Counted from the first letter of the stretch, positions 45,531 to 57,183 are shown. The stretch is DNA of 64,000 nt from Euborellia annulipes (GCA_023213315.1 JAKCPI010022159.1:1-64000); one strand, 5' to 3'. Numbers and translations are program-made. Notes: generated from the sequence alone by a model not told the origin.

Positions 45531-45969
45531 AGTACTCTGCTCTGCTCTGTTCTGCTCCTCTTGAGATGCTGTCAATCCCTCTTCTGCCCTCCTACCCCCT
45601 CCCCCCAACCCCCTCCATCTCACTTACAATCACATGCACTCTCAAAAACAAGAAAACCTTTTCTGTTTTTTTTTTTAACTGCTAAAAGGTTTTAACAGTG
45701 GCGGATTTAAGAAATGTTTCCTTCTCTTGATCTCTTTCTTAAAAAAAAAAAGAAAGAAACCATTTAATATAATAAAATAATCTAAATACTGTTTTGTGGA
45801 AAACGTATTCTTACTGTTAAAAAAAAAAATTCACTTTTAATTGATTTTGTTATATCTACTAACTCGTAAATAACCTTAATTTAATTCTTTTGTTCTTTGT
45901 TTTAAATCATTTGTAATTATTATTTTAAATAATATATTTTTAACAAGACTGTATGCTTTTTATTGGTGT
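45531..45969. other. Non-coding stretch
   Basis: C-rich run at 45585-45622 and a single hAT-like terminus CAGTGGCGGATTTA at about 45697 without a partner. No gene. Confidence 0.4.
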
Positions 45970-46070
45970 GCCAAGCAACCCCAGGGAATCGAACTCATGA
46001 TCTCCAACCTTTCCAGGGCATCGGTGTACTGTACTATCCATTGCATTAAGCCACCGGACTCTCGGCCTAC
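45970..46070 (-). repeat. SINE family C (tRNA-like), copy 1
   Basis: On the minus strand: CCGGTGGCTTAATGCAATGG, ACCGATGCCCTGG, AGTTCGATTCCCTGGGG. It corresponds closely to 61160-61260 in the opposite orientation. Confidence 0.7.
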
Positions 46071-46304
46071 ACCAACAAAAATATTATAAATAAATAATAT
46101 TAATAATATATTTGTAATTGTATGACCCAGGCGAAAACAAAAATAAATCGAAAGACTAAACTAAATTTGGGCTTAAGAAATCAGAAAATTGACTTTGGTA
46201 TTTATTTAATTTGCGCACCAAAAAATGAAGCGAAAACTTGCCTTGAGAATAAGAAGCAAGGCTTCTATCCCCCAGAGGCTCCTCCTATTATAAATAATTT
46301 TTTT

Positions 46305-46410
46305 AGTATCTAAATGGCTTAAATAAAATGATCGGACTGCCTGGGATCCTAACCTGCGACCCTTGGTATAAAAGACCAGCACGCTAGCAACTACACCAAG
46401 GCCCGAGGGC
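46305..46410 (-). repeat. SINE family B (tRNA-like), copy 3
   Basis: On the minus strand: GCCCTCGGGCCTTGGTGTAG, TTGCTAGCGTGCTGGTC, ATACCAAGGGTCGCAGG, GGATCCCAGGCAG, then TTATTTAAGCCATTTAG. Confidence 0.72.
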
Positions 46411-47027
46411 TTATAAATAACTTAAAATTTTGAAAATAAAAAATATCGTTATTAAACAAAAAATTTGTAATAATTTATATCTAATGCATTTAATTTATAG
46501 TCTTCCGTTATAATATATTTAAATGATTTAAATGGACTATTAACTATTATATCATCGAAACTTGCAGCTGTGACAGCTGCATGAAGGGGGCTCAAAAAGA
46601 AAAATAGAAACTTAAAATCCTCATTAATCATTCAACTCTCCTGTATCTATCTTTTCCTTGAAACTTGCTAAACATAAACATATAGGAAATTGCTGGTGGT
46701 TGTAGTCGAGTGACCAAAAGGGATGGCCGGCTGATGGATTCGTCAAGGACAAAAGCCATCGCATATCGGCCATTAGTTAAACCAGCCACCTCAATCCGTC
46801 TTAATTGCCCTTCTTTACTTTAGTTGCCCTCTCTGAGGCCAGCCAGACCCCGCTCTGATGTTCCTGCGCCCCTTCCGGCTGGTTGCCCGACAATTAATCG
46901 TCTATCCGGGTCATTTCTTTTAACCGAAGCTCCCTCACAAAAAAAACTTTTTCTTTAAAAACAAGTAAAATTAAAATCACATTTTATTATAATTATAAAA
47001 AAGTACCATTGCGATCTTTTTCTTTTT
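46411..47027. other. Non-coding stretch with a balanced island
   Basis: Composition is balanced at 46690-46930 (GCCGGCTGATGG; GGTTGCCCGACAATTAATCG). Possible regulatory DNA; no exon is seen. Confidence 0.35.
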
Positions 47028-47524
47028 ACTTTCTCTTACATATGTTTATATGTAATATATATAGAAAGAAAGTATTGGATTCATGTCGAAAATTCGATGT
47101 CGAAATTTTGATGGATTTGAGGTGGTTTTCGCAACCTGGTCTGTTTGTGTGTGTGTCTGTCAGTGAACAAAATATCTCAAGAACGAAAACAGCTATGAGG
47201 TTGAAATTTTTTATTTAAATTAGGTACTCACCTGGCACGTGACACGAAGCATTTGAACAAAATCGGCCAAAGAGTACTAGTACTTTACTGATGGCCTTTT
47301 TCATTTTTTTTTCGATTTTCTCAAAACTCGCTTCAACGATTTTGTTTAAAATTCATAAATCAATTATTTTTTAGATGCTCTTTAAAATGTATATTCTCAT
47401 TTTGCCCTTGAAATCTTTTGAAGCAAACTTTACTCTTGTACTTCATAGGAAAGATAGAAGAAATGGTTCCATGGTAACAAAATATTTTACATTGAATTCT
47501 AATATATCGGCTTGTCACACCAGA
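47028..47524 (-). mobile_element. H-family element, half of the terminal hairpin lost
   Basis: Starts ACTTTCTCTTACATATG with the right hairpin. It contains GTCTGTTTGTGTGTGTGTC (about 47141) and AGTACTAGTACTTT (about 47273), and ends CTTGTCACACCAGA without the partner half of the 81-nt hairpin. The GGGAAAATATTT...TAAATATATG stretch before it is also deleted. Confidence 0.82.
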
Positions 47525-47570
47525 TTTTTTTTTAAATTAATTAGTTTAATAAAATAGCGATTTAAATATT

Positions 47571-47702
47571 CACTAGGTTATGTGTTTCAAATTGTTTTAT
47601 TGAATTTAGACATATTTCGACTCTAAGTGTGTCATCTCAGTTTATAAAATGATTAGTATAATGTTAAAAAAACAATTTGAAACACACATAACTTGTTAGT
47701 GT
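47571..47702. repeat. Inverted repeat with a GTCGAAATATGTC motif
   Basis: CACTAGGTTATGTGTTTCAA pairs with the complement near 47672-47702. The minus strand reads CTGAGATGACACAC, loop, GTCGAAATATGTC: a relative of the hammerhead-like core with one base missing and an AAATATGTC variant. Confidence 0.5.
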
Positions 47703-48224
47703 ATAATTTAAATTCCCTATATTACTTCAACTAGTGCCTCCGGTCGCCAGTATCAATTTAATAAGTTTAATAAAAATAAGACCATAAAAAATTATTATTT
47801 TTCGACCTGAGTGTCAGCCGATTGTTCTTCAAAAGAAAAAAAAAATTCAAATTATCTAATCCAATAAAGCGTAAACAAGGAAAAAAGATTAAATAAAAAA
47901 ATAATACATTGAATAATTAAATTAAGAACAATGGAGGAAGGAAAGTATAAAATAACAAGACAAGGATAAAATTGTAATAAAAATAACTTTAATAAATAAT
48001 AGTAGGCCTATATGTTTATTAAGATATTCTATCAACTTAAACAAATATTTAAGAAACTTATCTTGTTAGATTTAGATTTTTTTTTACTACTCCCTTGTTA
48101 TAGTCTATATATGAATTAAAAGTATCATTGCTATCTTTTTTTTTCATTGTGGGCATGGTTGACGATTTTGCAAGGAGTATCTTTAAAGATGAAGGAAAAA
48201 TAATCACAGGACAAATATAATATA

Positions 48225-48870
48225 TAATGATAACATTTCGGTCCTAGATTGAGACAATCCTCATACCTCTCAAGTTCATTAGATTGTAGTGAAAATGGTT
48301 TATGAGAAAATAAAAAGAGTAGCAACTATTGATTATTTCCCACTAGGCTGACGTTTCAGTCTTGATTAAGACCATCTTCAGAGCTTGTGGGCTGTCAATA
48401 TAGGCACGTAAGCAGTTTTGAAGATGGTCTTAATCAAGACCGAAATGTCAGTCTAGACCATCTTTAAAACTGCTTACGTGCCTATATTGACAGCCAAGGG
48501 CTCAAGACCGAAACCTCAGTCCAGACCATCTTCAAAACTGCTTACGTGCCTATATTGGTCTAGTCTGACATTTAGGTCTTGATTAAGACCATCTTCAAAA
48601 CTGCTTGCGTGCCTATATTGACAGCCAAGGGCTCAAGACCGAAACGCCAGTCTAGACCATCTTCAAAACTGCTTACGTGCTTATCTATTGGCTGTCAATT
48701 TAGGCACGTTAGGAGTTTGAAGATGGCCTTAATCAAGACCGAAAAGTCAACTTAGTGAGCCTTTTATTTCTTGATCAACTATTCCAGCTAAAATCTGCAT
48801 CATTCAATGAAAATGGATTCTCAGTCGGTATGAGAATGGTCTCAACTTAGGCCCGAAACGTCTTTCTTGT
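48225..48870. mobile_element. Array of repeated hammerhead-like motifs in both orientations
   Basis: At least eight copies of CTTCAAAACT/AGTTTTGAAG, AAGACCGAAAC or its complement recur. Successive units share CTGCTTACGTGCCTATATTG, ACAGCCAAGGGCTCAAGACC and GAAAC, spaced about 100 bp. Full-form copies read (C/T)TGAAGATGG(T/C)CTTAA...AAGACCGAAA (48415-48450; about 48717-48750; minus strand about 48350-48392). Several are mutated in the GTC. Outer members (48231-48271 minus, 48820-48863 plus) are more diverged. It looks like tandem and inverted accumulation of Penelope-like termini. Confidence 0.6.
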
Positions 48871-50026
48871 TCAAATTAAATAATATTCACCTTTTTGTTA
48901 GTTTTATTATAATTATTATTCTTATTTAAATAGAGAAAAGACCTCAAAGTTTAATGGGCCCCAAAAGACCTTTCTAGCTCACATCTCCTCTGTCATTTGG
49001 GTGGCCTATTCCGGCTTAGATTGGGCCCCCTTGAGTCTTTTCCACCCTCCGTAAACAACAAGATATATTTTTATAGAGATTTTCAATTCAAAAAGATTCA
49101 ATATAGCTACAAAATAATTGTAGCTTTAATGAAATTATGTTCAAGATGCGGAACGTTCTTGAGTGAATTTGAGTTATTACTTTTTTCATGCTTTAATGTG
49201 ATAAATGGTTTTTATTATTTTTGTTTGAAAAGGATTTAAATCTCACTGGTAAATTTTGTTTACTCTTTTGTCGTTCAAATGTCACTGATATCAGATCAAA
49301 ACTAGAAGGTAGATTATGTAAAAATTTATTAAAGAAAAAAAGAGGAATATTAAGACAATAGTTTTATTTTTTTTGTTGATCATTCTGTCATGGTAATTGA
49401 CTAAAATTAGCTTTTCAAAATGAACCCCGCTTTTTTTCAGTTAGAGTAGGAGTTGAGCTGTCTAATTAGGATTCATTTGATTCCCTTTAATATGACCGCA
49501 AACAAATTGCCTGAAGAATAAAGAAAGGAGGAAGAAGAAGAAGAAGAAGGAGGAGAAGAGGGGGAGAGGGGCCTATCAAAATATCAAAATACAAACAAAG
49601 TAACACAACGCAGAACCCAAAGGGCATTCGATTCCTTCAGTTTGGGACATCCATTAATTAATTATTATCCCCTTGATCGATGTTAACCAAAAAGATATTT
49701 GAATACTTTTTTTTTTTCAAGGCGACATTTCAGTTTTATTCAGTTCTCGAGTAAAGAATTTAGGGGTTCAGGAGCGACGTCTAAACGTACTTTAAAAAAA
49801 AAAAACTAGACTATTATAAGTAATTTTTCAATGCGTTTTTTTTTTTAATGAATTAAATTCATAAGAGATTATTGGGACATCGAGCTAAAATTTTTTTAAT
49901 AACTTATTAAAAAATTATCGTAATTAATTTTTTTGTTATCAAGCAAATACAAAAAAACAATCAGTCCCAATAATCTTTAATTTTTTTTTAAATTTAAAAA
50001 TGAATTTATTGTTATTGTTATTAATA
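48871..50026. other. AT-rich non-coding stretch
   Basis: A GAA/GAG purine run lies at about 49520-49570. No gene is supported; the frame at 48997-49239 is AT-rich and featureless. Confidence 0.45.
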
Positions 50027-50200
50027 ATAAGAGGATAAAGGAGCAAGCAGCCAGGTAGTTAGTCTCCACGAAATGAAACTCTCTATTGAGGAAAGTTTCG
50101 GTTTTAATGAAATATAACCATCATCAGTCCATGTATCGAGCTGAAAGCATTGTTGAGTTAGATTTTTCTAACTGGCTGCTTGCTCCTTTATCCTCTTATT
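50027..50200. mobile_element. Inverted repeat with a CTGATGA hammerhead-like core
   Basis: AGAGGATAAAGGAGCAAGCA at the left pairs with the complement at about 50177-50200. Inside, the minus strand (about 50088-50138) reads CTGATGA, T, GGTT, loop, AACC, GAAAC: the canonical hammerhead box, but followed by TTTC where GTC is expected. Stem I is not well preserved. Confidence 0.6.
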
Positions 50201-50937
50201 GTCAAATATAACAGCCACTTCATCTCTTCAAGTTATTATTATTATATTATATTATTATTATATTATTAATCACATATTAATTAAGAAATTTTAAAAATAA
50301 GCTTAGATGATCTATTTAAAAACTAACTGTCAAATTAGTTAAGCATTCTTGCAATAGATGGCAGGCTAGTCTAGCAGCAGATATAGTATTAGCCTATATC
50401 TGGCCTATGATCAATGAAAATCAACCAAATGCATTAAATATTATTAGCTACCATTCTGAAATCTTTTGGCAAATTTTTGAATTACTTGATTTTTGGACCT
50501 ACTTTTTATGACACACTACGCCATCTTATCAAATATGCGTAACCATTTCGCTCCCGAGCCCCCTTAAAAATACTTTTGGTATATTTAAGTTCAGTCTAAT
50601 TTTTTTTTTTTTTTGAAGTTTTAGTTTTAGAGACAAAGATTTAAAGGCTGAGACATGGCCTTCCCTTTCCCTCTCTCCTAAAGACTTCTTCAATCTAGAC
50701 TTTCGTGATTAGATCTTTTGGCCTTTATACCTCTTGATTAGGAGGAATTCCGAGATTGACTGAACTACAATTAGTTAATTTTATAATTATTTTCACATAT
50801 TCTGTTAAATTTTACCAACCTTATTTCTTTCTTTTTATTTATTGTGAATTAAATTAAAGATGACTTACTTATTTTGAAGAATTTTTAACAATTTTTATTT
50901 GAAATTCGTTTAGGGCTATTATTTCAGATTATTATTT
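50201..50937. other. AT-rich non-coding stretch
   Basis: A TTA/TATTA repeat lies at about 50235-50272. Nothing else is recognised. Confidence 0.45.
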
Positions 50938-51172
50938 GTACGATGTTATGCATTAAGGAACCAAGCGTCATTATGTTCGAAATTGATAATACCGCCATCT
51001 TGTAGGGAAAAAGAAGGTCTACCTCTTTATTTAAGTCACAACATTATTACTCTGTGCACTTTTTTGTATAAGACAAGAAAATAAGTCATTGCCATTGGTT
51101 TTGTTTACACTTGTTCAAATGAAATGCCCCTTATCTCATTTAGGTTTCCTTCATGCATAACATCGTCCATTT
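50938..51172. mobile_element. Possible MITE with ACGATGTTATGCAT termini
   Basis: TACGATGTTATGCATTAAGG on the left and CCTTCATGCATAACATCGTCC on the right are inverted partners about 235 bp apart. The TGTTATGCAT core resembles the TATA-flanked MITEs at 1130 and 11642, so this may be a distant relative. The target duplication is unclear. Confidence 0.55.
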
Positions 51173-52985
51173 AATTATTTTATTCTACAAAAAAAAAAAA
51201 AGAAAAAACTAGATTTTACTCCACTCTAGTTATATTTGAGACTTGGGATACCCCAAGAACCTACTTTTTTTTCAACAAAAAATGAATATGTATCTGAATG
51301 CATTTTATTCAAAATATCTTCCTGCTTAATCCTGACGTCTTGTCAATAATTTTTTATATAAACAGTTCGAAGTTCGCTGTCTAACGTTTTATTAGCAATT
51401 AAACATAATTAAAAAAAAATACTACTCATTATAATTTAAATTAGTTAAAAATTACTTTGAAAAAAAATATATGTTTTAAACTTTTTATAATTAATGATAT
51501 ATGTATTTTTCAAAAGAAAAAGGATAATTAAATTTTTGTTTTAACTTTGTCTTGGAATATATATATTTTCCCTCTTTTATCTCTTTCTCTCTCTCCGTTT
51601 ATATGATGTCCACATTAGTTATGTTGTAAATTTGCCATTGGATCCGAGATTCTGTCAATTTTTCCTCTATGGCTTTAATTTATTAGCTAGAATCTCATAG
51701 TGAGACTCCTCTTAAATTTTCTCTCTCTGTGTGTGATATATATAAAAATTTATCAATTGCTTCAGTGCTCTGGCATGTGTATGTCTGTCTGTGGCGTATT
51801 TTAGGTTGGATTCAAGAGTGTGAGAGAGAAGGGAGATAGATCTATGCTTCCATCTATCAGATGGACCGCCATCTGTCTCCAGAATGAATCATCCCAGGCA
51901 CTGGCCAGTTATTTTTGGAGAGAGTCGTCCTCCTCTTCCTTTAGTCTTCAATCATTGGAAAAAAAAGAGTTGTGTGTGGTTAAAATTTCGCCTTCATATA
52001 CAAGGAAACAATAGGCCGGGGGAGATTAATATAAGTGACGTCATATATTTCACATCGCCGTGGGGTGTGGGTGGTTGGGTGGTAAAGCCCCTAGCACAAG
52101 ACACGGGGCTTATTTTGCCCGACCATCACAAAGAGATATGAATGGCCCTGGAGCCCTTGTTGTTGTTCTACCTCACGCTATTATCACTTTGAAATATTTA
52201 TTATTTTACTGTGAAATATGCCAAAATATCCGCTTGTGCAAGATTATCATCCTTTTTCCCCCTCCCATCTCTCTGTCTCTCCCCCCTCCCCCTCACTCTA
52301 TTCCCTATCCCTTAGCCAAGGGCTGCTCGCTATTTATTGAGATTGGCTTCCTTGTTTTATCGGTTGCCGAATTTGTCCCCACCACCTACCTACCTATATA
52401 CCCAAACCTCCGAGATATTTTTTCGTGTCCTGTTCCATTGGAATTTATCGCCAATTTATCTTAAAATATCTTGACCGTGTTCACAACAATATGAATCTCA
52501 AAAAAAGAATATCCTTTTAAATTTCAGAAAATTTATAACTTAAAAAAAAAATTTTTTTTCTCTCTCTTTGATTTGGTTTAATTATACTCGATATATTTAT
52601 AAAAGAAGCCTATATCACATTCCAGTAGAATTTGGGGAAGAGTACATTAATTAACCAGAGCTAAGAATGTGGATATTTATTCAAAAATATGAAGTGGGCA
52701 TTAAAACTCAACTATCAGCTCTGAGTCATTTTTCTATCTTTCATTTTTTATTTATTCTAAATATTGTTCTTCCCAATTTACAAAATTTTTTGTTTTTGAG
52801 ATTTTTGTTTTCAAAAATAGAAAAATATTTTCTAAATGCTCGATTAATTGGTTTTAACGTGTTTGATAAATTGTTAATTATTAAGATTTATCTTCTGCGT
52901 ATAAGTGTTCCTTTCAACTGCACAGCAAAACCATGAGTCACTTAACAGTGGTTGAAAATTTTAGGTTTGGATAAAATAAATAAAA
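51173..52985. other. Non-coding stretch with a balanced island at 51800-52460
   Basis: The island includes GGGTGTGGGTGGTTGGGTGG (about 52064), GTGACGTCATA (about 52034, CRE-like) and a C/T-rich run (52256-52300). The 134-codon plus frame at 52060-52464 crosses the C/T-rich run and has no domain features. No gene is called. Confidence 0.35.
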
Positions 52986-53704
52986 TCTGGTGTGACTGGT
53001 CGCACTCTTCGCTTCTCTTACCTTCGGCAATCGAAAGTTGTGTTCTGTGCTTGTCACAACAGATTTTTTTATGTCGACATATATTTAGTTCCCGACAGTA
53101 CGATATATTCGAATTTCAAGATGTAAAATTTATAAGTATGGGAAAATATTTATATTTTTGGCTGCTCCTGCTCTCTTCCTTGTGTGTAAATCATTCTTCA
53201 ATGGTTATTAAATATTTATATTGATATTTTGTTACCATAGCAACTATTCTATTATCTCTTCTATGAAGTACAAGAGTAAAGTGGTCTTCAGAAGATTTCA
53301 ATGACAAAATGAGAATATACATTTGAAAAAGCATCTAAAAAATAATTGATTTTTGAATTTTAATCAAAATCGTTGGAGCAAATTTTGAGAAAATTGAAAA
53401 AAAAAAAAACTGAAAAAGTACATCAGTAAAGCTACTAGTATTTTTTGACCGATTTTTTTTAAAAGCTTATTTTCACGCCCTTAAATATAAAATTTCAACC
53501 CCCCTAGCATAATTTCTTCATGCTTAAAATTGGATGCAGACACACACACACATAGAGACAGACCATGTCGCGAAAACCACTTTTTGGATTCAGGGTACCT
53601 CATAACGTGTATATTAATCAAAATCTCGACATCGAATTTTTGACATAAATCCAATACTTTCTCTATATATTAACATATAAGCTTTTATAGAGGTAAGAGA
53701 AGGT
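52986..53704 (+). mobile_element. H-family element with a nested insertion
   Basis: The 81-nt hairpin begins TCTGGTGTGACTGG (52986). It is followed by the usual order GACATATATTTAG, TAAAGCTACTAGTATTTTTT, and a CA run, and it ends at a degraded terminal hairpin (GGTAAGAGAAGGT, 53704). An insertion of about 62 bp interrupts it at 53161-53222. Confidence 0.84.
53161..53222 (+). mobile_element. Short Penelope-like fragment with target duplication, inside the H element
   Basis: The insert GGCTGCTCCTGCTCTCTTCC...GGTTATT is flanked by copies of AAATATTTATATT (about 53146-53158 and 53208-53220), which occur once in intact H copies. Its GGCTGCTCCTGCTC start matches the outer ends of hammerhead-bearing inverted repeats (34283-34544, 31637-31920, 50027-50200). 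Confidence 0.6.
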
Positions 53705-54900
53705 AAAAACTACTGAAAATTCATATTTTTTTAGAGTATAGCATAAAATAAAATATTTATTTGCTACATAATCATTTATATGAAAATAAAGCAAGTTACT
53801 CATTACTCATTTAAAAGACAATATTATTAAAAAATAACATTGACGAACTCCCTTCTGAAACATATCAAATGAACTTTTATCACTTTTTGTTGTTTGTTAT
53901 TTTTTTCTACTCTTTTTTTTCATAGTGCTGATTGTACTGTATTTCTGTGTGTGTGTGCAATTCATCGATTTGACGTTTTTGGTGGGGTAGAGAGTGAGGT
54001 TGGTTCTATTAGATGGCTCGAAAAGAGAGAGAGAGAGAGAGAACGAAATAGGATTATACAGGTCGTGGCTTTTGAGAATTGCTGTGCATTCGTCACCGCA
54101 AGCGCAACGCAACGCAACACGTTGTCATCCCGATTGAGAGGACGCCCCGTCACCACGTCACCACCTCACCACCTCACTATCTCACCACGTCAACGTGTCT
54201 GTCTGTCATTCATCCTATTCACCCATCCCTCACCTCTATAACATCCCAACTCATTCATTTATCCATTATATTTTTTCCCTGGAAAAAAGGAGACGAAGAA
54301 CATCTGCAAGACAGCATCTTTCGAGTTTACTTTTTATCACATCTCTTTATACTTTCAGGAAGAAAAGAAATTTAAGAAAAAAAAAATATTTTTTTTACGT
54401 TGCGGAATTTATACCCATTAAAAAATAATAAATTTTAACAAAATATTATGAAGATTTAGAGTGAAATGCCAAATCTGGGAGTATTTTTTTCAAAAAAGAC
54501 AATAATTTAAATTCTTCTTATCTTATTTATTAGAATTTTTTGACCAACTGAAAGAGCTTTTTGTAGTTTCTTCCTAAAATGAATTCTTCATAGCCATGGT
54601 TTTTTTTTATGTTCATATTTCAAATTTTGATTTTAAAAAAAATCTCATGTCACATCTTTTTATTTTTTTCTTTAAATTATTAATATAATGAATATGTCAA
54701 CCTACAAACATAACAATTTCTTGCTTGCCAGGAGACTGCGCCCCCTAGACCCCCTTGCTCGCCTTTTTTTTTTTTTTTTTGAAGAAAAAACACTCACACT
54801 TTTTTCTCATTCACACTCACACTCACATTCACACAGTCTTTTCGGCAACCTTAGACCATATAAGACTTTTACGATATCCGTTATTGATTAATATACATAT
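53705..54900. other. Non-coding stretch
   Basis: Balanced composition at 53920-54250 with repeated CACCACGTCACCACCTCACC-type words (about 54151-54195) and a GA run (54023-54042). CACTCACACTCACACTCACA occurs at about 54808. Overlapping short frames have no domain features. Confidence 0.4.
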
Positions 54901-55008
54901 TAGGGGCAAATGGCTTAAATAAAATCATTGAACTGCCTGGGGTCCGAACCCGCGACTTTTGGTATACGAGGTTAGCACGCTAACCCCTACGCCAATCCCC
55001 GAAGGCCC
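54901..55008 (-). repeat. SINE family B (tRNA-like), copy 4
   Basis: On the minus strand: GGGGATTGGCGTAGGGGTTA, GCGTGCTAACCTCG, ATACCAAAAGTCGCGGGTTC, GGACCCCAGGCAG, then TTATTTAAGCCATTTG. Best-preserved B box of the family. Confidence 0.75.
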
Positions 55009-55384
55009 TTGCTTGCCTTCGGCGAGAAAATGCATCAAATTTATTCTTGCTCACTATTTGAAAATTTTAAATTTCCCCTCTATATTGTTAGAAAACAATT
55101 ATGTATTTACAGTATATGAGATATTATTAAATTCGTTTGATAAGTGAAATTTTTATTTTTTTTATTTTAATTTGAAATTTAATTTAAAAAAAAAAAAAAA
55201 AAAAAGGTTTGCGATAAAATTTTAATAATATAATTTCATTTCATTGAAGAGAGAATGAGAGATGGGGACTTTAATTCGTTTTTTTTTATCCGATGGATTT
55301 AATTTGCTATTTATTAAAATGAAATACAGGAGGCCTATATAAAAAACACCAAATTAAAAAAAAAAAATTATCATTTATAAAATA
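55009..55384. other. AT-rich non-coding stretch
   Basis: A run at about 55186-55204; nothing else is recognised. Confidence 0.5.
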
Positions 55385-55500
55385 GCCGACGGCCTGGCAA
55401 GGGAATAGCACAACAGCCACCAAGATCGTTGCATTTTTAGCAATCGGATGGGTGGCTCCGAGGAACAAGTCCAAGGAACGTTTCTTGGTAGTACTCGGTG
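55385..55500 (+). repeat. 5S-rRNA-like SINE fragment, copy 2
   Basis: ACAGCCACCAAGATCGTTGC, then TAGCAATCGGATGGGTGGCT, aligns in order with a 5S gene's GATCAC...GTTAAGCAACG...CGGATGGGTGACC region. It shares AACAGCCACCAAGATC with 56397-56540. Confidence 0.45.
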
Positions 55501-56071
55501 GTGTTTAATATTATATATTATACGTATAGAGTAAAAACTTAAATGACCTTAGCAGCCACAAAAGAAAAATTAAAAAAGTAAAAAATAACACAGATGCCCT
55601 CGATAGATGACTAAAAGAGACTAATAAAAGAGTGAGTTTTTATTAAAATAATCCACCAAAAGACGTATTGGTTGATAACTTTTTCTGAGAAGAGATTTGG
55701 ATTGTATTTTATATTAAGCTTATACTAGCTTTTGACAAACCCTGTTCCAAGTAGGGTAAGGAAGCCCCTTTGGCTACCTTTAAGATATTTGTTCTTGTAT
55801 ACACAGTGAAAAAATATTCTATGAAAATTTTCTAATTCATTAATTGAGAGCTGGAACTGGCAGTCCTGTTCTTTACATGTCTGTCTCTTCCTTCTAAATT
55901 TTCAATAGGCGTCAGACCGTCCAATGAGAACCAACGGTCGAAAGTTTAAATCTTATCAAAAATTTGCTTGAAATAAATTTTAATTTGCCAGAATTTAGAG
56001 TTTTATTTATTGATAATTTCAATATAAAATTTATTTTGATTTCCGAGACTTTTCAATAAAAAGATCACCTA
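55501..56071. other. AT-rich non-coding stretch
   Basis: No gene or assignable repeat. Confidence 0.5.
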
Positions 56072-56079
56072 TTCAAGGT

Positions 56080-56349
56080 CAGTGGCGTAGCGAAGTGGGG
56101 GCAAGGGGGGTCATCATGCCCCGGGCGCTACTCACAAAGGGGCGCCAAATGGTCCGCAAAACAGAAATTTGCTGGATAATTTTGTCTCAAATTTAAAGCC
56201 TAGCTAGAGCCCATGACTTTATTTATTTTACTTTATTTATTTATTAATTTGCGAGTATATTTTACATATAATATTATATGTTTTCAAATGGGGAGGGGCG
56301 CTAAAAAGGTATTGTGCCCCGGGCGCGAGTTAAGCTCGCTACGCCACTG
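56080..56349. mobile_element. hAT-type MITE (270 bp) with perfect 8-bp duplication
   Basis: Ends CAGTGGCGTAGCGAAG and GCTCGCTACGCCACTG are inverted repeats. TTCAAGGT flanks both sides exactly (56072-56079 and 56350-56357). Subterminal GGGCGC and CCCCGGGCGC blocks also pair. No ORF. The exact duplication implies a fairly young insertion. Confidence 0.9.
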
Positions 56350-56396
56350 TTCAAGGTTCATTAACTATTAGCCTTTATTATAAACAAAGAGTTAAA

Positions 56397-56540
56397 AAAT
56401 AAAGAAGCTGCCGGCGGGCTGGGAAGAAGAAGGAACAACAGCCACCAAGATCATCATTGTTAAGCAACGCCAAGTGGTGCTGAAAATCGGGATAGGTGTC
56501 CCCCGAAAAACAAAACCATTGAACCCCCCGCCGGAAGCCA
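56397..56540 (+). repeat. 5S-rRNA-like SINE fragment, copy 3
   Basis: AACAGCCACCAAGATCATCA, TTGTTAAGCAACGCCAAGTG and CGGGATAGGTGTCC follow 5S rRNA order (GATCACC..GTTAAGCAACGTC..CGGATGGGTGACC). It continues into GCCGGAAGCCAACG. Likely a 5S-derived SINE. Confidence 0.5.
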
Positions 56541-56780
56541 ACGATACATGTATTTTATAAAGAATCAATAAATTTATAAAAGTATTTACAAACAAGTTTC
56601 ATCTATTTTTCAAGCGAATCTCTCCCGGACAATTGGCGTTGGTTGTTTTTGATCGGGCAAGTTGGCTGCCCTCATAAATGTCAATCATTCCAATTCAATT
56701 CACTTAAACTTGGTGGAATCTTAATTAAGTTTCAAATATCAATCAATCACATTTAGTGACTGATAGATACTTAATCTACG

Positions 56781-56784
<4 letters not shown>

Positions 56785-56822
<38 letters not shown>
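56785..56822 (+). repeat. TC dinucleotide microsatellite
   Basis: About 19 uninterrupted TC units, the longest pure dinucleotide run in the window. Confidence 0.95.
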
Positions 56823-56824
<2 letters not shown>

Positions 56825-57179
56825 AATAGCTTTTGCTAAATGTTTTTTTTTTTTTTATGAGGCTGGCTGGCATTGGGCCAGGCATCATGATGCTAATTAC
56901 TCCTTCTCATCATCCTCCGCCCTTTCTCCTCCTGCCCTATATTTTTGTTTTTGCATCATATCATATGCTTATCCAATCTTGCTTTATTAATTTTTTTTTT
57001 CAAACTAATAAAAAATGAATTTTCTTTTTGGTTAAAAGACTCCACGAAAATAGATAATTCAAATTCTGATTTATGTATCTTTATTATAATGCTGATTGAG
57101 TCGGCGTCTCAAGTGCCTGATGTGCTCGAGAGTGGATCCTTGAAAAGCTTAGGCAACCGAAATGCTTAGTCGTCAGAAG
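56823..57179. other. Non-coding stretch
   Basis: Ends next to the piggyBac-type MITE. TTAGGCAACCGAAATG (about 57150) recurs at 62214-62229, a short shared word of unknown origin. Confidence 0.4.
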
Positions 57180-57183
57180 TTAA

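Noticed and set aside
48225..48870. CRISPR array
   Set aside because: Repeats are near 100 bp with orientation switches and no regular spacers, in a eukaryotic context with no cas genes.
52060..52464. 134-codon plus-strand open frame
   Set aside because: Passes through a long C/T-rich run and has no recognisable motif or splice context.
56397..56540. Functional 5S rRNA gene
   Set aside because: Only part of the 5S order is present and it is strongly diverged.
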